Shown here in pieces: positions 1 to 7,446 of a DNA stretch of 16,560 nucleotides. The notes beneath the pieces were generated by a model. That model saw only the letters and a list, made by a program, of their open reading frames with translations, was not told the DNA's origin and searched no databases. The DNA lies in contig PNJM01000023.1 in assembly GCA_013821865.1 (NCBI GenBank), positions 1-16,560 of the forward strand, in the 5' to 3' direction. This DNA is from Rhodocyclaceae bacterium (GTDB taxonomy: Bacteria > Pseudomonadota > Gammaproteobacteria > Burkholderiales > Rhodocyclaceae). Position 1 is the stretch's first letter; every line of letters starts with the position of its first letter. Made by a program: the position numbers and the translations under genes.

Positions 1-193
1 CGCCTTCGGTCTCGATCGCATCGTCACCATGATGGCCGGCGCCGAATCGATCCGCGACGTGATCGCCTTCCCGAAAACGCAGCGCGCCCAGTGCCTGCTC
101 ACCAACGCGCCAAGCCCGGTAGACGAGAAGCAGTTGCGCGAACTGCATATCCGCCTGCGCCAGGCCGACGCGACGAAGCCGGCCGCAAGCTAG
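1..193 (+). CDS. aspS: Aspartyl-tRNA synthetase, C-terminal end (partial)
   Basis: The window opens inside this gene; codons run in frame from base 2 to the TAG at 191–193, giving 63 residues. The opening [13 protein letters not shown] is class II synthetase motif 3, whose arginine contacts ATP. It is followed by the AspRS signature [13 protein letters not shown] and a C-terminal tail ([15 protein letters not shown]) typical of bacterial AspRS. The enzyme charges tRNA-Asp, and in organisms lacking AsnRS also tRNA-Asn, in the cytoplasm. The RNase gene begins 13 bp downstream on the same strand with no terminator between, so read-through transcription is likely. The N-terminal anticodon-binding and main catalytic parts lie outside the window. 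Confidence 0.95.
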   Translation, partial: AFGLDRIVTMMAGAESIRDVIAFPKTQRAQCLLTNAPSPVDEKQLRELHIRLRQADATKPAAS

Positions 194-206
194 CCCTCTG
201 CGCACC

Positions 207-560
207 ATGATGCGCGCGCTCCTGTTACTGCTTTCGCTGCTCGTTGCCGCACCTGTTGCGGCGCGAGAGGATCGCCACCCCAGTCAAGCTGCAATCGGCA
301 TTGCCGGTTTGCCGAAAGAGGCGCGCGACACGCTGGCACTCATCAGGCGCGGCGGCCCCTTCCCCCACCGCAATGACGGCGGTGTATTTCAGAACCGCGA
401 GCGGCGGCTTCCACAGCAGCCCTCCGGCTATTATCGCGAGTACACCGTGCCCACACCCGGCGCACGCGACCGCGGCGCGCGCCGGCTCATCGCAAGTTCG
501 TCCGGCGAGATCTATTACACCGACGATCATTACCGCAGCTTCAAGAGGGTAAGGGAATGA
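207..560 (+). CDS. Secreted guanyl-specific ribonuclease, RNase Sa-like (RNase N1/T1 family)
   Basis: A 117-residue protein with a hydrophobic signal peptide (residues 1–19, VAAPVAA just before the likely cut), so it should be exported. The mature part follows the Streptomyces RNase Sa plan: LPKEARDTLALI, GGPFP, VFQNRE (60–65, guanine recognition), GYYREYTV (Glu78 as general base), RGARR (Arg89 and Arg93, phosphate binding) and DDHY (His108 as general acid). All catalytic positions known in RNase Sa are present, so it should cleave RNA after guanine. It has no cysteine, so the disulfide of RNase Sa is missing. Two adjacent ATGs (207 and 210) could start it, and neither has a good ribosome binding site. 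Its last codons overlap the inhibitor gene by 4 bp (ATGA), which indicates translational coupling. Confidence 0.9.
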   Translation: MMRALLLLLSLLVAAPVAAREDRHPSQAAIGIAGLPKEARDTLALIRRGGPFPHRNDGGVFQNRERRLPQQPSGYYREYTVPTPGARDRGARRLIASSSGEIYYTDDHYRSFKRVRE

Positions 561-997
561 GCCGCGAGCATTTCGGGAAGATTCTGCGCGATGTCACCCA
601 CGCCGGCATCTATCACACGCCACAGCAGGGCATGGCCGATCTCCTGGCGGCCGCCGAATCCGCCGGCTATGCCGTCTACCGCGTCGGTCTGGGACGGACG
701 AAGGACAAGGAGGACCTGCTCGATCGCATCGCCCTGGTCCTCGAATTCCCCGACTGGTTCGGCCGCAACTGGGATGCGCTGCAGGACTGCCTCACCGACC
801 TGTCCTGGCAACCGGCGGAAGGCCATGTGGTAATCCTCGACGAATGCGACGCTTTCCGCATCGACCACAGCGAGGACTTCACAACGATGCTGCAGGTCTT
901 CGGTTCGGCGGCGGATTACTGGCGGGAGGAGCACATTCCGTTCTGGACGCTGGTGGATATGCACGCCGACGGCATCGCCTACCTGCCCGGCCTGTGA
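557..997 (+). CDS. Barstar-family ribonuclease inhibitor
   Basis: A 146-residue cytoplasmic protein without signal peptide. The core WFGRNWDALQDCLTDL matches the inhibitory helix of barstar: Asp73 and Asp77 line up with barstar Asp35 and Asp39, which plug the RNase active site. The family is short (barstar itself is 89 residues); this one has about 38 extra residues at the N terminus. It overlaps the upstream RNase by 4 bp and nudB by another 4 bp, so the three genes are translated as one coupled unit. The inferred role is to neutralise any RNase that folds in the cytoplasm before export. Barstar-like proteins also occur alone in many genomes, but here the cognate pairing is evident from position. 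A good binding-site sequence (AAGGG) precedes the ATG. Confidence 0.9.
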   Translation: MSREHFGKILRDVTHAGIYHTPQQGMADLLAAAESAGYAVYRVGLGRTKDKEDLLDRIALVLEFPDWFGRNWDALQDCLTDLSWQPAEGHVVILDECDAFRIDHSEDFTTMLQVFGSAADYWREEHIPFWTLVDMHADGIAYLPGL

Positions 998-1440
998 GCC
1001 TCAAGAAACCCGTCTCCGTCCTCGTGCTGATCCATACGCCGGATCTGCACGTGCTGCTGCTCGAACGTGCCGCCCATCCCGGCTTCTGGCAATCCGTCAC
1101 CGGCAGTCAGGAAGGCGACGAATCGCTTCCTGAAACAGCGGTGCGCGAGGTACGCGAGGAAACCGGGATCGGGGCGCATCCCGTGGCCCTCGCCGACTGG
1201 CACATCATCAACCGCTACGAGATTTTCAAGGAGTGGCGGCATCGCTACCCGCCGGGGGTAACGCAAAACACCGAGCATGTTTTCAGCCTGGAGGTTCCTC
1301 AAACGGTCCCCGTGGCTGTTGCCCCGGACGAGCACCAGGGCCACCTGTGGCTGCCCTGGCGCGAAGCAGCCGCGCAGGTGTTCTCGTGGAGCAACCGGGA
1401 CGCCATCCTCATGCTGCCAAGGCGCTTCAGGGCTGCCTGA
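994..1440 (+). CDS. nudB: Dihydroneopterin triphosphate diphosphatase (Nudix hydrolase NudB)
   Basis: I place the start at the GTG at 994, which overlaps the barstar stop (GTGA), because the resulting 148 residues begin MSLKKPVSVLVLIHT and match the E. coli NudB length (150). The longer upstream in-frame extension lies wholly inside barstar. The complete Nudix box occupies residues 37–59: G37, E43, then REVREETGI (51–59), with the glutamates that bind the metal. NudB removes pyrophosphate from dihydroneopterin triphosphate in folate synthesis; family members also clean oxidised nucleotides. The conserved FKEWRHRYPPGVTQNTEHVF stretch is typical of NudB rather than generic Nudix proteins. aspS-proximal nudB is common in betaproteobacteria. 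Confidence 0.9.
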   Translation: MSLKKPVSVLVLIHTPDLHVLLLERAAHPGFWQSVTGSQEGDESLPETAVREVREETGIGAHPVALADWHIINRYEIFKEWRHRYPPGVTQNTEHVFSLEVPQTVPVAVAPDEHQGHLWLPWREAAAQVFSWSNRDAILMLPRRFRAA

Positions 1441-1624
1441 CGCCCGCTTGCGCCAAACGTTCCCGGATGCAGTCGGGGCAGTAGCAGCCCTTGCCCGCCT
1501 CGGGCGGTGTCGGCAGCGATGGCAGGTCGGCGCACCAGCAGCGCTCCCAGCCCGCCAGGCTGCCGCAGGTAAAGGCCCGGCTGCAACCGGGGCAGATTTG
1601 CGCTTCATCCATGCATCCGCTCAT
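1427..1624 (-). CDS. Small cysteine-rich CWC-family protein
   Basis: A 65-residue protein with nine cysteines, eight of them in the CWC-family pattern: CPGC (11–14), FTCG (Cys20), CWC (29–31), and CYCPDC (47–52), with the family's diagnostic ERCWCADLP stretch. The spacing suggests binding of one or two zinc ions, but no function has been established for the family that I know of. A second Met at residue 5 (MDEAQICPGC) is an equally good start. The 3' end overlaps nudB by 14 bp in convergent orientation. Its 5' end lies about 40 bp from the divergent sigma-32 promoter of hsp20. Confidence 0.75.
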   Translation of the reverse strand: MSGCMDEAQICPGCSRAFTCGSLAGWERCWCADLPSLPTPPEAGKGCYCPDCIRERLAQAGVRQP

Positions 1625-1663
1625 GGCGCCGATTATATGCTGCCAGGCTGCCCATCACCGCCC

Positions 1664-1691
1664 CTTGAAAGCTGGCGACGTTACCCTATAT
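1664..1691 (+). promoter_or_regulatory. Sigma-32 (RpoH) heat-shock promoter of hsp20
   Basis: CTTGAAA at 1664–1670 is an exact match to the sigma-32 -35 element. After 13 bp comes CCCTATAT (1684–1691), one base from the -10 consensus CCCCATNT. It lies upstream of a small heat-shock gene, which is where such a promoter is expected. Transcription would start near 1698, leaving a leader of about 65 nt. Confidence 0.75.
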
Positions 1692-1701
1692 TGAAAGCAT
1701 T

Positions 1702-1763
1702 GGAGCTCCTCTGAAAAGTTCCAGTTGTTCCATTTAATGTCACAGATTGTGAAAGGAGAAATC
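1702..1763 (+). promoter_or_regulatory. hsp20 leader with strong ribosome binding site and possible RNA thermometer
   Basis: The leader carries the Shine-Dalgarno sequence AAAGGAG (1752–1758), 5 bp before the ATG at 1764. It also carries CTCCT at 1706–1710, which is exactly complementary to AGGAG (1754–1758) and sits inside an 8-bp palindrome GGAGCTCC (1702–1709). Pairing the two would hide the binding site at low temperature, as ROSE and fourU thermometers do for other small heat-shock genes. I see no conserved ROSE or UUUU motif, so the thermometer is inference. Confidence 0.35.
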
Positions 1764-2183
1764 ATGGCCAATATCGTGCGTTCCGGTTCCGACCCATTCG
1801 ACGACTTCTTCCGTGGCTTCTTCGTGCGCCCGGTCGATTTCGGCGGGCAGGTCGATGTGCCTTCCATCAAGGTCGACGTCAAGGAGCAGGGTGACGCCTA
1901 CAAGGTGCACGCCGAACTGCCCGGCATCAAGAAGGAAGATATCCATGTCAATATTGATGGATCGGTCGTCTCCATCGGCGCCGAGCGCAAGCAGGAGAAG
2001 GAAGTGAAGGAAGGCGAGCGCGTACTGCGCACGGAGCGCTATTTCGGCAAGGTGTCGCGCAGCTTCCAGCTGGGCCAGGACATTGACGAGTCGAAGTCGA
2101 GCGCAAAGTTCACCGATGGCGTGCTGGAGTTGACACTGCCCAAGAAGGCCGCCGCGGCAGCCAAGCGCCTGACCATCGACTGA
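1764..2183 (+). CDS. Hsp20 / alpha-crystallin-type small heat-shock protein
   Basis: 139 residues from the ATG with the strong AAAGGAG site; an in-frame start at 1725 would add 13 residues but has no binding site and would lie within the leader. The alpha-crystallin domain spans about residues 35–127, including YKVHAELPGIKKEDIHV (46–62) and the closing DGVLELTLPKK (118–128). The tail RLTID supplies a variant of the I-x-I anchor used for oligomer assembly. The N-terminal part is short and Phe-rich (DPFDDFFRGFF). Such proteins are ATP-independent holdases that bind unfolding proteins in the cytoplasm. It is a single-gene unit with its own promoter and terminator. Confidence 0.93.
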   Translation: MANIVRSGSDPFDDFFRGFFVRPVDFGGQVDVPSIKVDVKEQGDAYKVHAELPGIKKEDIHVNIDGSVVSIGAERKQEKEVKEGERVLRTERYFGKVSRSFQLGQDIDESKSSAKFTDGVLELTLPKKAAAAAKRLTID

Positions 2184-2213
2184 CCCGGAACCGGCCGGCT
2201 TGAAACGGTCACT

Positions 2214-2239
2214 GCGGGGAGCTTCGGCTCCCCGCTTTT
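2214..2239 (+). terminator. Rho-independent terminator after hsp20
   Basis: A perfect 9-bp stem GCGGGGAGC (2214–2222) / GCTCCCCGC (2227–2235) closes a stable TTCG tetraloop. It is followed by TTTT, a G/C interruption and a further TTT. It begins 30 bp after the hsp20 stop and separates that gene from argB. Confidence 0.9.
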
Positions 2240-2261
2240 GCTTTATGGGCCTGACGGTTAG

Positions 2262-3326
<1,065 letters not shown>

Positions 3327-3342
3327 CACCAAGGGAAAAGGG

Positions 3343-3945
3343 ATGGCTGCCAAACCGGGCGAACGCAAGCTGCAGATACTGCAGACCATTGCGGAGATGC
3401 TGCAGGATCCGAAGGGGGAGAAGATCACCACGGCATTGCTGGCGAAGAAGCTGGACGTTTCCGAGGCGGCGCTCTACCGCCACTTCGCCAGCAAGGCACA
3501 GATGTTCGAAGGGCTGATCGAGTTCATCGAGACCAGCCTGTTTTCCGTCATCAACAAGATTGGCACTGAAGAGCGGTCCGGCGTGAAGCAGCTCGAACTG
3601 ACAGTTTCGCTGCTGCTTGGCTTCGCCCAGAAGAACCGCGGCCTGACGCGCGTGCTGATCGGCGAGGCGCTGGTGAACGAGGACGACCGTCTGCAGGCGC
3701 GCATCAACCAACTGCTCGACCGCGTCGAGGCTTCGCTCAAGCAGAGCCTGCGCATCGCGGCGACCAGCAACGAACTGCTGCAGGGGGAGGACGTCGGCGC
3801 GGCGGCCAACCTGTGCCTGTGCTACGTCATCGGCCGCTGGCAGTTGTTCGTGAAAAGCGGCTTCACGCGGGAGCCGATGGCCCAGTGGGTACAGCAATGG
3901 CCGATGCTGCTGGCCGGCTGCCTGAGCACGCCTGCCAGCGCCTGA
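3343..3945 (+). CDS. slmA: Nucleoid occlusion factor SlmA (TetR family)
   Basis: 200 residues; E. coli SlmA has 198. The N-terminal helix-turn-helix (28–51, ITTALLAKKLDVSEAALYRH) is nearly the family signature. The later FVKSGFTREPMAQW is also diagnostic. SlmA binds specific chromosomal sites and disrupts FtsZ polymers over the nucleoid, so it prevents septation across unsegregated DNA. The ATG at 3343 is preceded by AAGGGA (3331–3336) at good spacing. It ends 4 bp before the stop codon of the convergent hemB. Whether it shares the argB transcript is unclear; no terminator is seen in the 166-bp gap. Confidence 0.95.
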   Translation: MAAKPGERKLQILQTIAEMLQDPKGEKITTALLAKKLDVSEAALYRHFASKAQMFEGLIEFIETSLFSVINKIGTEERSGVKQLELTVSLLLGFAQKNRGLTRVLIGEALVNEDDRLQARINQLLDRVEASLKQSLRIAATSNELLQGEDVGAAANLCLCYVIGRWQLFVKSGFTREPMAQWVQQWPMLLAGCLSTPASA

Positions 3946-3949
3946 GTCC

Positions 3950-4984
<1,035 letters not shown>

Positions 4985-4997
4985 TTACATGGACCGG

Positions 4998-5099
4998 AAC
5001 TCACAGCGGAGATTCTCGCTCATAAGTGACAGATGGTGTTGAACCGTCTCCCGCTTCACCTCCCTGAGCGGGTGCCTTAATCAAGTTAAGGCGTTTTTC
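4998..5099 (+). ncRNA. Candidate small RNA beside engB with anti-Shine-Dalgarno loop
   Basis: No known family is recognised. The + strand between divergent hemB and convergent engB has a hairpin with stem CCCGCTT (5050–5056) / GAGCGGG (5066–5072) and a 9-base loop CACCTCCCT. Bases 5056–5063, TCACCTCC, equal the anti-Shine-Dalgarno core of the 16S rRNA 3' end. An intrinsic terminator follows at once, as in many trans-acting sRNAs. A perfect -35 TTGACA lies at 4964–4969 but the matching -10 (around 4985–4992) is poor. An alternative is a sigma-E-like pair, GGAACTC (4996–5002) and TCATAA (5020–5025). The 5' end is therefore uncertain by about 30 bases. Spot 42 (E. coli) and ErsA (Pseudomonas) occupy the same convergent position next to engB. 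Confidence 0.4.
5073..5098 (+). terminator. Rho-independent terminator of the candidate sRNA
   Basis: The stem GCCTTAA (5074–5080) / TTAAGGC (5086–5092) has a 5-base loop, can extend by a T·G pair, and is followed by GTTTTT. The T-run is present only in the + direction, so it does not serve the minus-strand engB gene. No protein gene on the + strand runs into it. Confidence 0.55.
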
Positions 5100-5145
5100 G
5101 CCCCCGGTTTTTCTCCCCTTTAGCCGGGGGCTTTTCTTTTTTTTT
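5100..5145 (+). terminator. Second tandem + strand terminator overlapping the engB 3' end
   Basis: GCCCCCGG (5100–5107) and CCGGGGGC (5124–5131) form a perfect 8-bp GC stem with a 16-base loop. TTTTC and nine T follow (5137–5145). The right arm and T-tract are also the last codons of engB (the KKRK tail). On the minus strand the hairpin lacks a T-run. It would stop + strand transcripts before they run antisense through engB. Confidence 0.5.
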
Positions 5146-5767
5146 GGTGCTGGTGCGGCTTTATCTCGGCCGGCTCCAATCCCAGCCAGCCGCCGATCAC
5201 CCGTTCCGCCTCCTCCACGCCGGTCTTCTTCAAGCTGGAAAACAGCTGCGCCGTGACTTGCGGACCCCAGGCAGCCAAGGCTTCCCGCGTTGCCTTGAGG
5301 GTTTTCGTCGCCTCGCTGCGCGCCAGCTTGTCCGCCTTGGTGAGCAACACATGAATCGGCTTGCGGCTCGGGGCAAACCAGTCGAGCATCTTGCAGTCGA
5401 GTTCCGTAAGCGGCCGACGCGCATCCATGATGACTACCAGGCCGAACACGCTGGTGCGCTGCGTCAGATAGGTTTCCAGCATTCCCTGCCACTGGCGCCT
5501 GATTGCCTCCGGCGCGTCCGCATAGCCATAGCCGGGCAGGTCGACCAGGAAGGCGCCGTTCTGCAGGCTGAAGAAATTGATGAGTTGGGTTCGCCCGGGG
5601 GTCTTGCTCACGAAAGCCAGCCGTGTCCGGCCCGCCAGCGTGTTGATGGCGCTGGACTTCCCCGCATTGGAGCGTCCGGCAAAGGCAATCTCGGCGCCCG
5701 CCGCCGGTGGGAGATCCGCCAGCCGTGTCCCGGAAACATGAAAAACCGCATTGGCAAACAGGGACAT
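5120..5767 (-). CDS. engB: Ribosome biogenesis GTP-binding protein EngB (YsxC/YihA)
   Basis: 215 residues. GTPase motifs appear in order: G1 GRSNAGKSS (31–39), the G2-region threonine in KTPGRTQ (55–61), G3 DLPGYG (76–81), and G4 TKAD (143–146), with an LFSSLKKTG stretch typical of the family G5 region. EngB is an essential GTPase for assembly of the large ribosomal subunit. The C-terminal tail ends in a basic QHQKKRKAPG. The start MSLFANAVFHVSG fits the family although the binding site is weak. It is divergent from cytochrome c4, with about 120 bp between starts, and no terminator for it is seen before hemB on the same strand. Confidence 0.96.
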   Translation of the reverse strand: MSLFANAVFHVSGTRLADLPPAAGAEIAFAGRSNAGKSSAINTLAGRTRLAFVSKTPGRTQLINFFSLQNGAFLVDLPGYGYADAPEAIRRQWQGMLETYLTQRTSVFGLVVIMDARRPLTELDCKMLDWFAPSRKPIHVLLTKADKLARSEATKTLKATREALAAWGPQVTAQLFSSLKKTGVEEAERVIGGWLGLEPAEIKPHQHQKKRKAPG

Positions 5768-5820
5768 AGGGTTGGGGAACGGGAAGAGATGCGGGCAGGG
5801 AACCGAGCGGGGGAAGCGTG

Positions 5821-5848
5821 GTGCAACAAAGGTAAGTTGGTATAGAAT
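5821..5848 (+). promoter_or_regulatory. Possible sigma-70 promoter of cytochrome c4
   Basis: TAGAAT at 5843–5848 matches the -10 consensus in five of six bases. The -35 candidate GTGCAA (5821–5826), 16 bp upstream, is weak. The region is AT-rich compared with its surroundings and directly precedes a monocistronic gene. Confidence 0.35.
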
Positions 5849-5888
5849 AACAGTTTTTTAGCATTGAGGCTCCCGAGGAGTAGTGCAA

Positions 5889-6530
5889 ATGGTCAAACGT
5901 TTCATGGTTCTGTCCCTGGTCCTCTGTGCCGCTGTGGCGGCGCAGGCTGCGGAAAAACCCGCCGCCCCCCAAGTCGATGCGGCCAAGGGACAGCAGATTG
6001 CTTCCCAGGTCTGCGTCGCCTGCCACAACGCGGACGGCAACAGCGCTGTCCCCGCCAACCCGAAGCTTGCCGGGCAGCATCAGGAGTACATCTACAAGCA
6101 ACTGAAGAACTTCAAGGCTGCCGACGGCAAACCGGCCGAGCGCGTCAACCCGATCATGGGCGGCATGGTGGCGGCGCTTTCGGACGCCGACATGAAAAAT
6201 GTCGCCGCCTACTACGCCAGCCAGACGCTGAAGGGCGAAACGGCGAAGAACGCCAATACCGTGGAGGCGGGGCAGAAGCTCTATCGCGCCGGCAACGCCT
6301 CGAAAAACCTGCCCGCCTGCGCCGCCTGCCACGGTCCGGCCGGTGGCGGCATCCCGGCGCAATACCCGCGCATCTCCGGGCAGTTCGCCGAGTACACCGA
6401 AGCCCAATTGAAAGCCTTCCGTGCCGGCGAACGCGGCAACGACCCGAACGGAATGATGCGCACGGTCGCGCTGAAGATGACCGATGCCGAGATCAAGGCG
6501 GTCGCCGATTATGTAGCAGGCCTCCGCTAA
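5889..6530 (+). CDS. Dihaem cytochrome c4
   Basis: 213 residues. I start at the ATG at 5889, which lies 8 bp after GAGGAG (5875–5880); an in-frame GTG at 5883 is too close to that site. A signal peptide covers residues 1–20 (cut before AEKPA), so it is exported and matured in the periplasm. Two haem-binding CXXCH motifs, CVACH (42–46) and CAACH (144–148), sit in two homologous halves, with candidate methionine ligands in NPIMGGM and NGMMR. Cytochrome c4 passes electrons from the bc1 complex or other donors to terminal oxidases. It is followed by its own terminator. Confidence 0.95.
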   Translation: MVKRFMVLSLVLCAAVAAQAAEKPAAPQVDAAKGQQIASQVCVACHNADGNSAVPANPKLAGQHQEYIYKQLKNFKAADGKPAERVNPIMGGMVAALSDADMKNVAAYYASQTLKGETAKNANTVEAGQKLYRAGNASKNLPACAACHGPAGGGIPAQYPRISGQFAEYTEAQLKAFRAGERGNDPNGMMRTVALKMTDAEIKAVADYVAGLR

Positions 6531-6553
6531 GAATCCGCGGCAGGAATGACCCA

Positions 6554-6582
6554 AGAGGGGCGGCGCAAGCCGCTCCTCTTTT
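6554..6582 (+). terminator. Rho-independent terminator after cytochrome c4
   Basis: AGAGGGGCGGC (6554–6564) pairs with GCCGCTCCTCT (6569–6579) around a GCAA tetraloop. There is one G·U pair, and the T-run continues to 6582. It starts 24 bp after the stop codon. Confidence 0.85.
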
Positions 6583-6677
6583 CGTTCACGGGTTCATTCC
6601 CGCACACAAGAAATCCCTCCTGGGCCGGAATAAATCGGGCGCGCCTGCTGTTTACCCGGCGCAGTATCCCGATTCCA

Positions 6678-6929
6678 ACCACCTTCGGCAAGGATGCGGC
6701 CAACAGCGGCAAGAGCATGTGCAACGGACAGTGCGCCATCAACTGGCCGCCGCTTTTCGCCTCGGACAGCGATCGCTCCGCCGGCGACTGGCCCATCGTT
6801 ACGCGCGACGACGGCAGGAAGCAGTGGGCCTACAAGGGCAAGCCGCTCTATTTCTGGATCAAGTACCAGAAACCGGGCGACAAGACCGGCGACGGCGTGA
6901 ATAACGCTTGGCGCATGGCAAACGAGTAG
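6678..6929 (+). pseudogene. 5'-truncated COG4315-type secreted lipoprotein relic
   Basis: From about 6681 the translation reads TFGKDAANSGKSMCNGQC, then INWPPLF, GDWPIVTRDDGRKQWAYKG and a closing PGDKTGDGVNNAWRMANE. This is the conserved C-terminal part of the small exported proteins of COG4315, with Y-x-[FWY]-x-x-D repeats. The signal peptide and the first half are missing. The open frame does extend back to an ATG at 6546, but that ATG lies within the cytochrome c4 terminator region, has no binding site, and yields unrelated residues without a leader. The family's usual TLYTFDKD reads TTFGKD here, and the later Y-x-W-x-K-D motif has lost its Asp (WIKYQ). Such genes often stand beside sigma/anti-sigma pairs, as here. 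The 95 bp between the terminator and the relic show nothing else. Confidence 0.7.
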
Positions 6930-6942
6930 TAGACTTAGCCCA

Positions 6943-7446
6943 ATGTCCAGCCGGGACGCCATCATCGCCGAAATCCCCCGTCTGCGCCGCTATGCGCGCG
7001 CGCTGGCGGGGGACGCTGTCCGGGCCGACGACCTGGTGCAGGACACGCTGGAGCGCGCCCTGTCGCGCTTCGCCCTGTGGCGGCCGGGCAACCTGCGCGC
7101 ATGGCTGTTTACCATCATGCACAATGTTTTCGTGAATCAGGTGAGGGCCGTCCAGCCGCTCGCCTTCCCCGGTGACGAAGCAATGCCGGTACTGCCGGTG
7201 CGCGCCACGCAGGCCGATGCGCTGGAACTGCGCGATCTGTTCCGCGCCTTGCAGAAGCTGCCGCCGGAGCAGCGCGAAGTCCTCCTGCTGGTGGGGCTGG
7301 AGGAAATGGCCTATGCGGAAGCGGCAAAAGTGCTCGGCGTGCCTGTCGGCACCGTCATGTCCCGCCTGTCGCGCGGCCGCGAGCGCCTGCGTGCCCTGCT
7401 CGCAGGCGCCGATCTGCCGGAAACGCAATTGAAGATCGTGAAATGA
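6943..7446 (+). CDS. ECF-type RNA polymerase sigma factor
   Basis: 167 residues containing only regions 2 and 4, as in extracytoplasmic-function sigma factors. Region 2 covers about 8–70, with GDAVRADDLVQDTLERAL (binding to core polymerase and the -10 element) and LRAWLFTIMHN. Region 4 covers about 93–150, with LPPEQREVLLLVGLEEMAY and the helix-turn-helix VPVGTVMSRLSRGRERLR that reads the -35 element. No region 3 and no long extension are seen. The ATG at 6943 lacks a good binding site. The stop overlaps the anti-sigma start (ATGA), which sets the two proteins in fixed ratio. The regulon is unknown; the downstream msrPQ genes are the obvious candidates. Confidence 0.9.
   Translation: MSSRDAIIAEIPRLRRYARALAGDAVRADDLVQDTLERALSRFALWRPGNLRAWLFTIMHNVFVNQVRAVQPLAFPGDEAMPVLPVRATQADALELRDLFRALQKLPPEQREVLLLVGLEEMAYAEAAKVLGVPVGTVMSRLSRGRERLRALLAGADLPETQLKIVK

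Noticed and set aside
844..993. In-frame 50-codon N-terminal extension of nudB
   Set aside because: It lies inside barstar, lacks family similarity, and the GTG at 994 gives the standard NudB length and a coupled start.
4989..5042. 17-codon + strand ORF (ATG at 4989) in the hemB–engB gap
   Set aside because: It has no ribosome binding site, no similarity, and no hydrophobic or other distinctive character. It is likely chance inside the candidate RNA region.
5001..6554. Long minus-strand open frame of 517 codons across engB and cytochrome c4
   Set aside because: It is antisense to two well-identified genes for most of its length, shows no family motif, and has the Arg/Gly/His-rich make-up of a GC-rich shadow frame.
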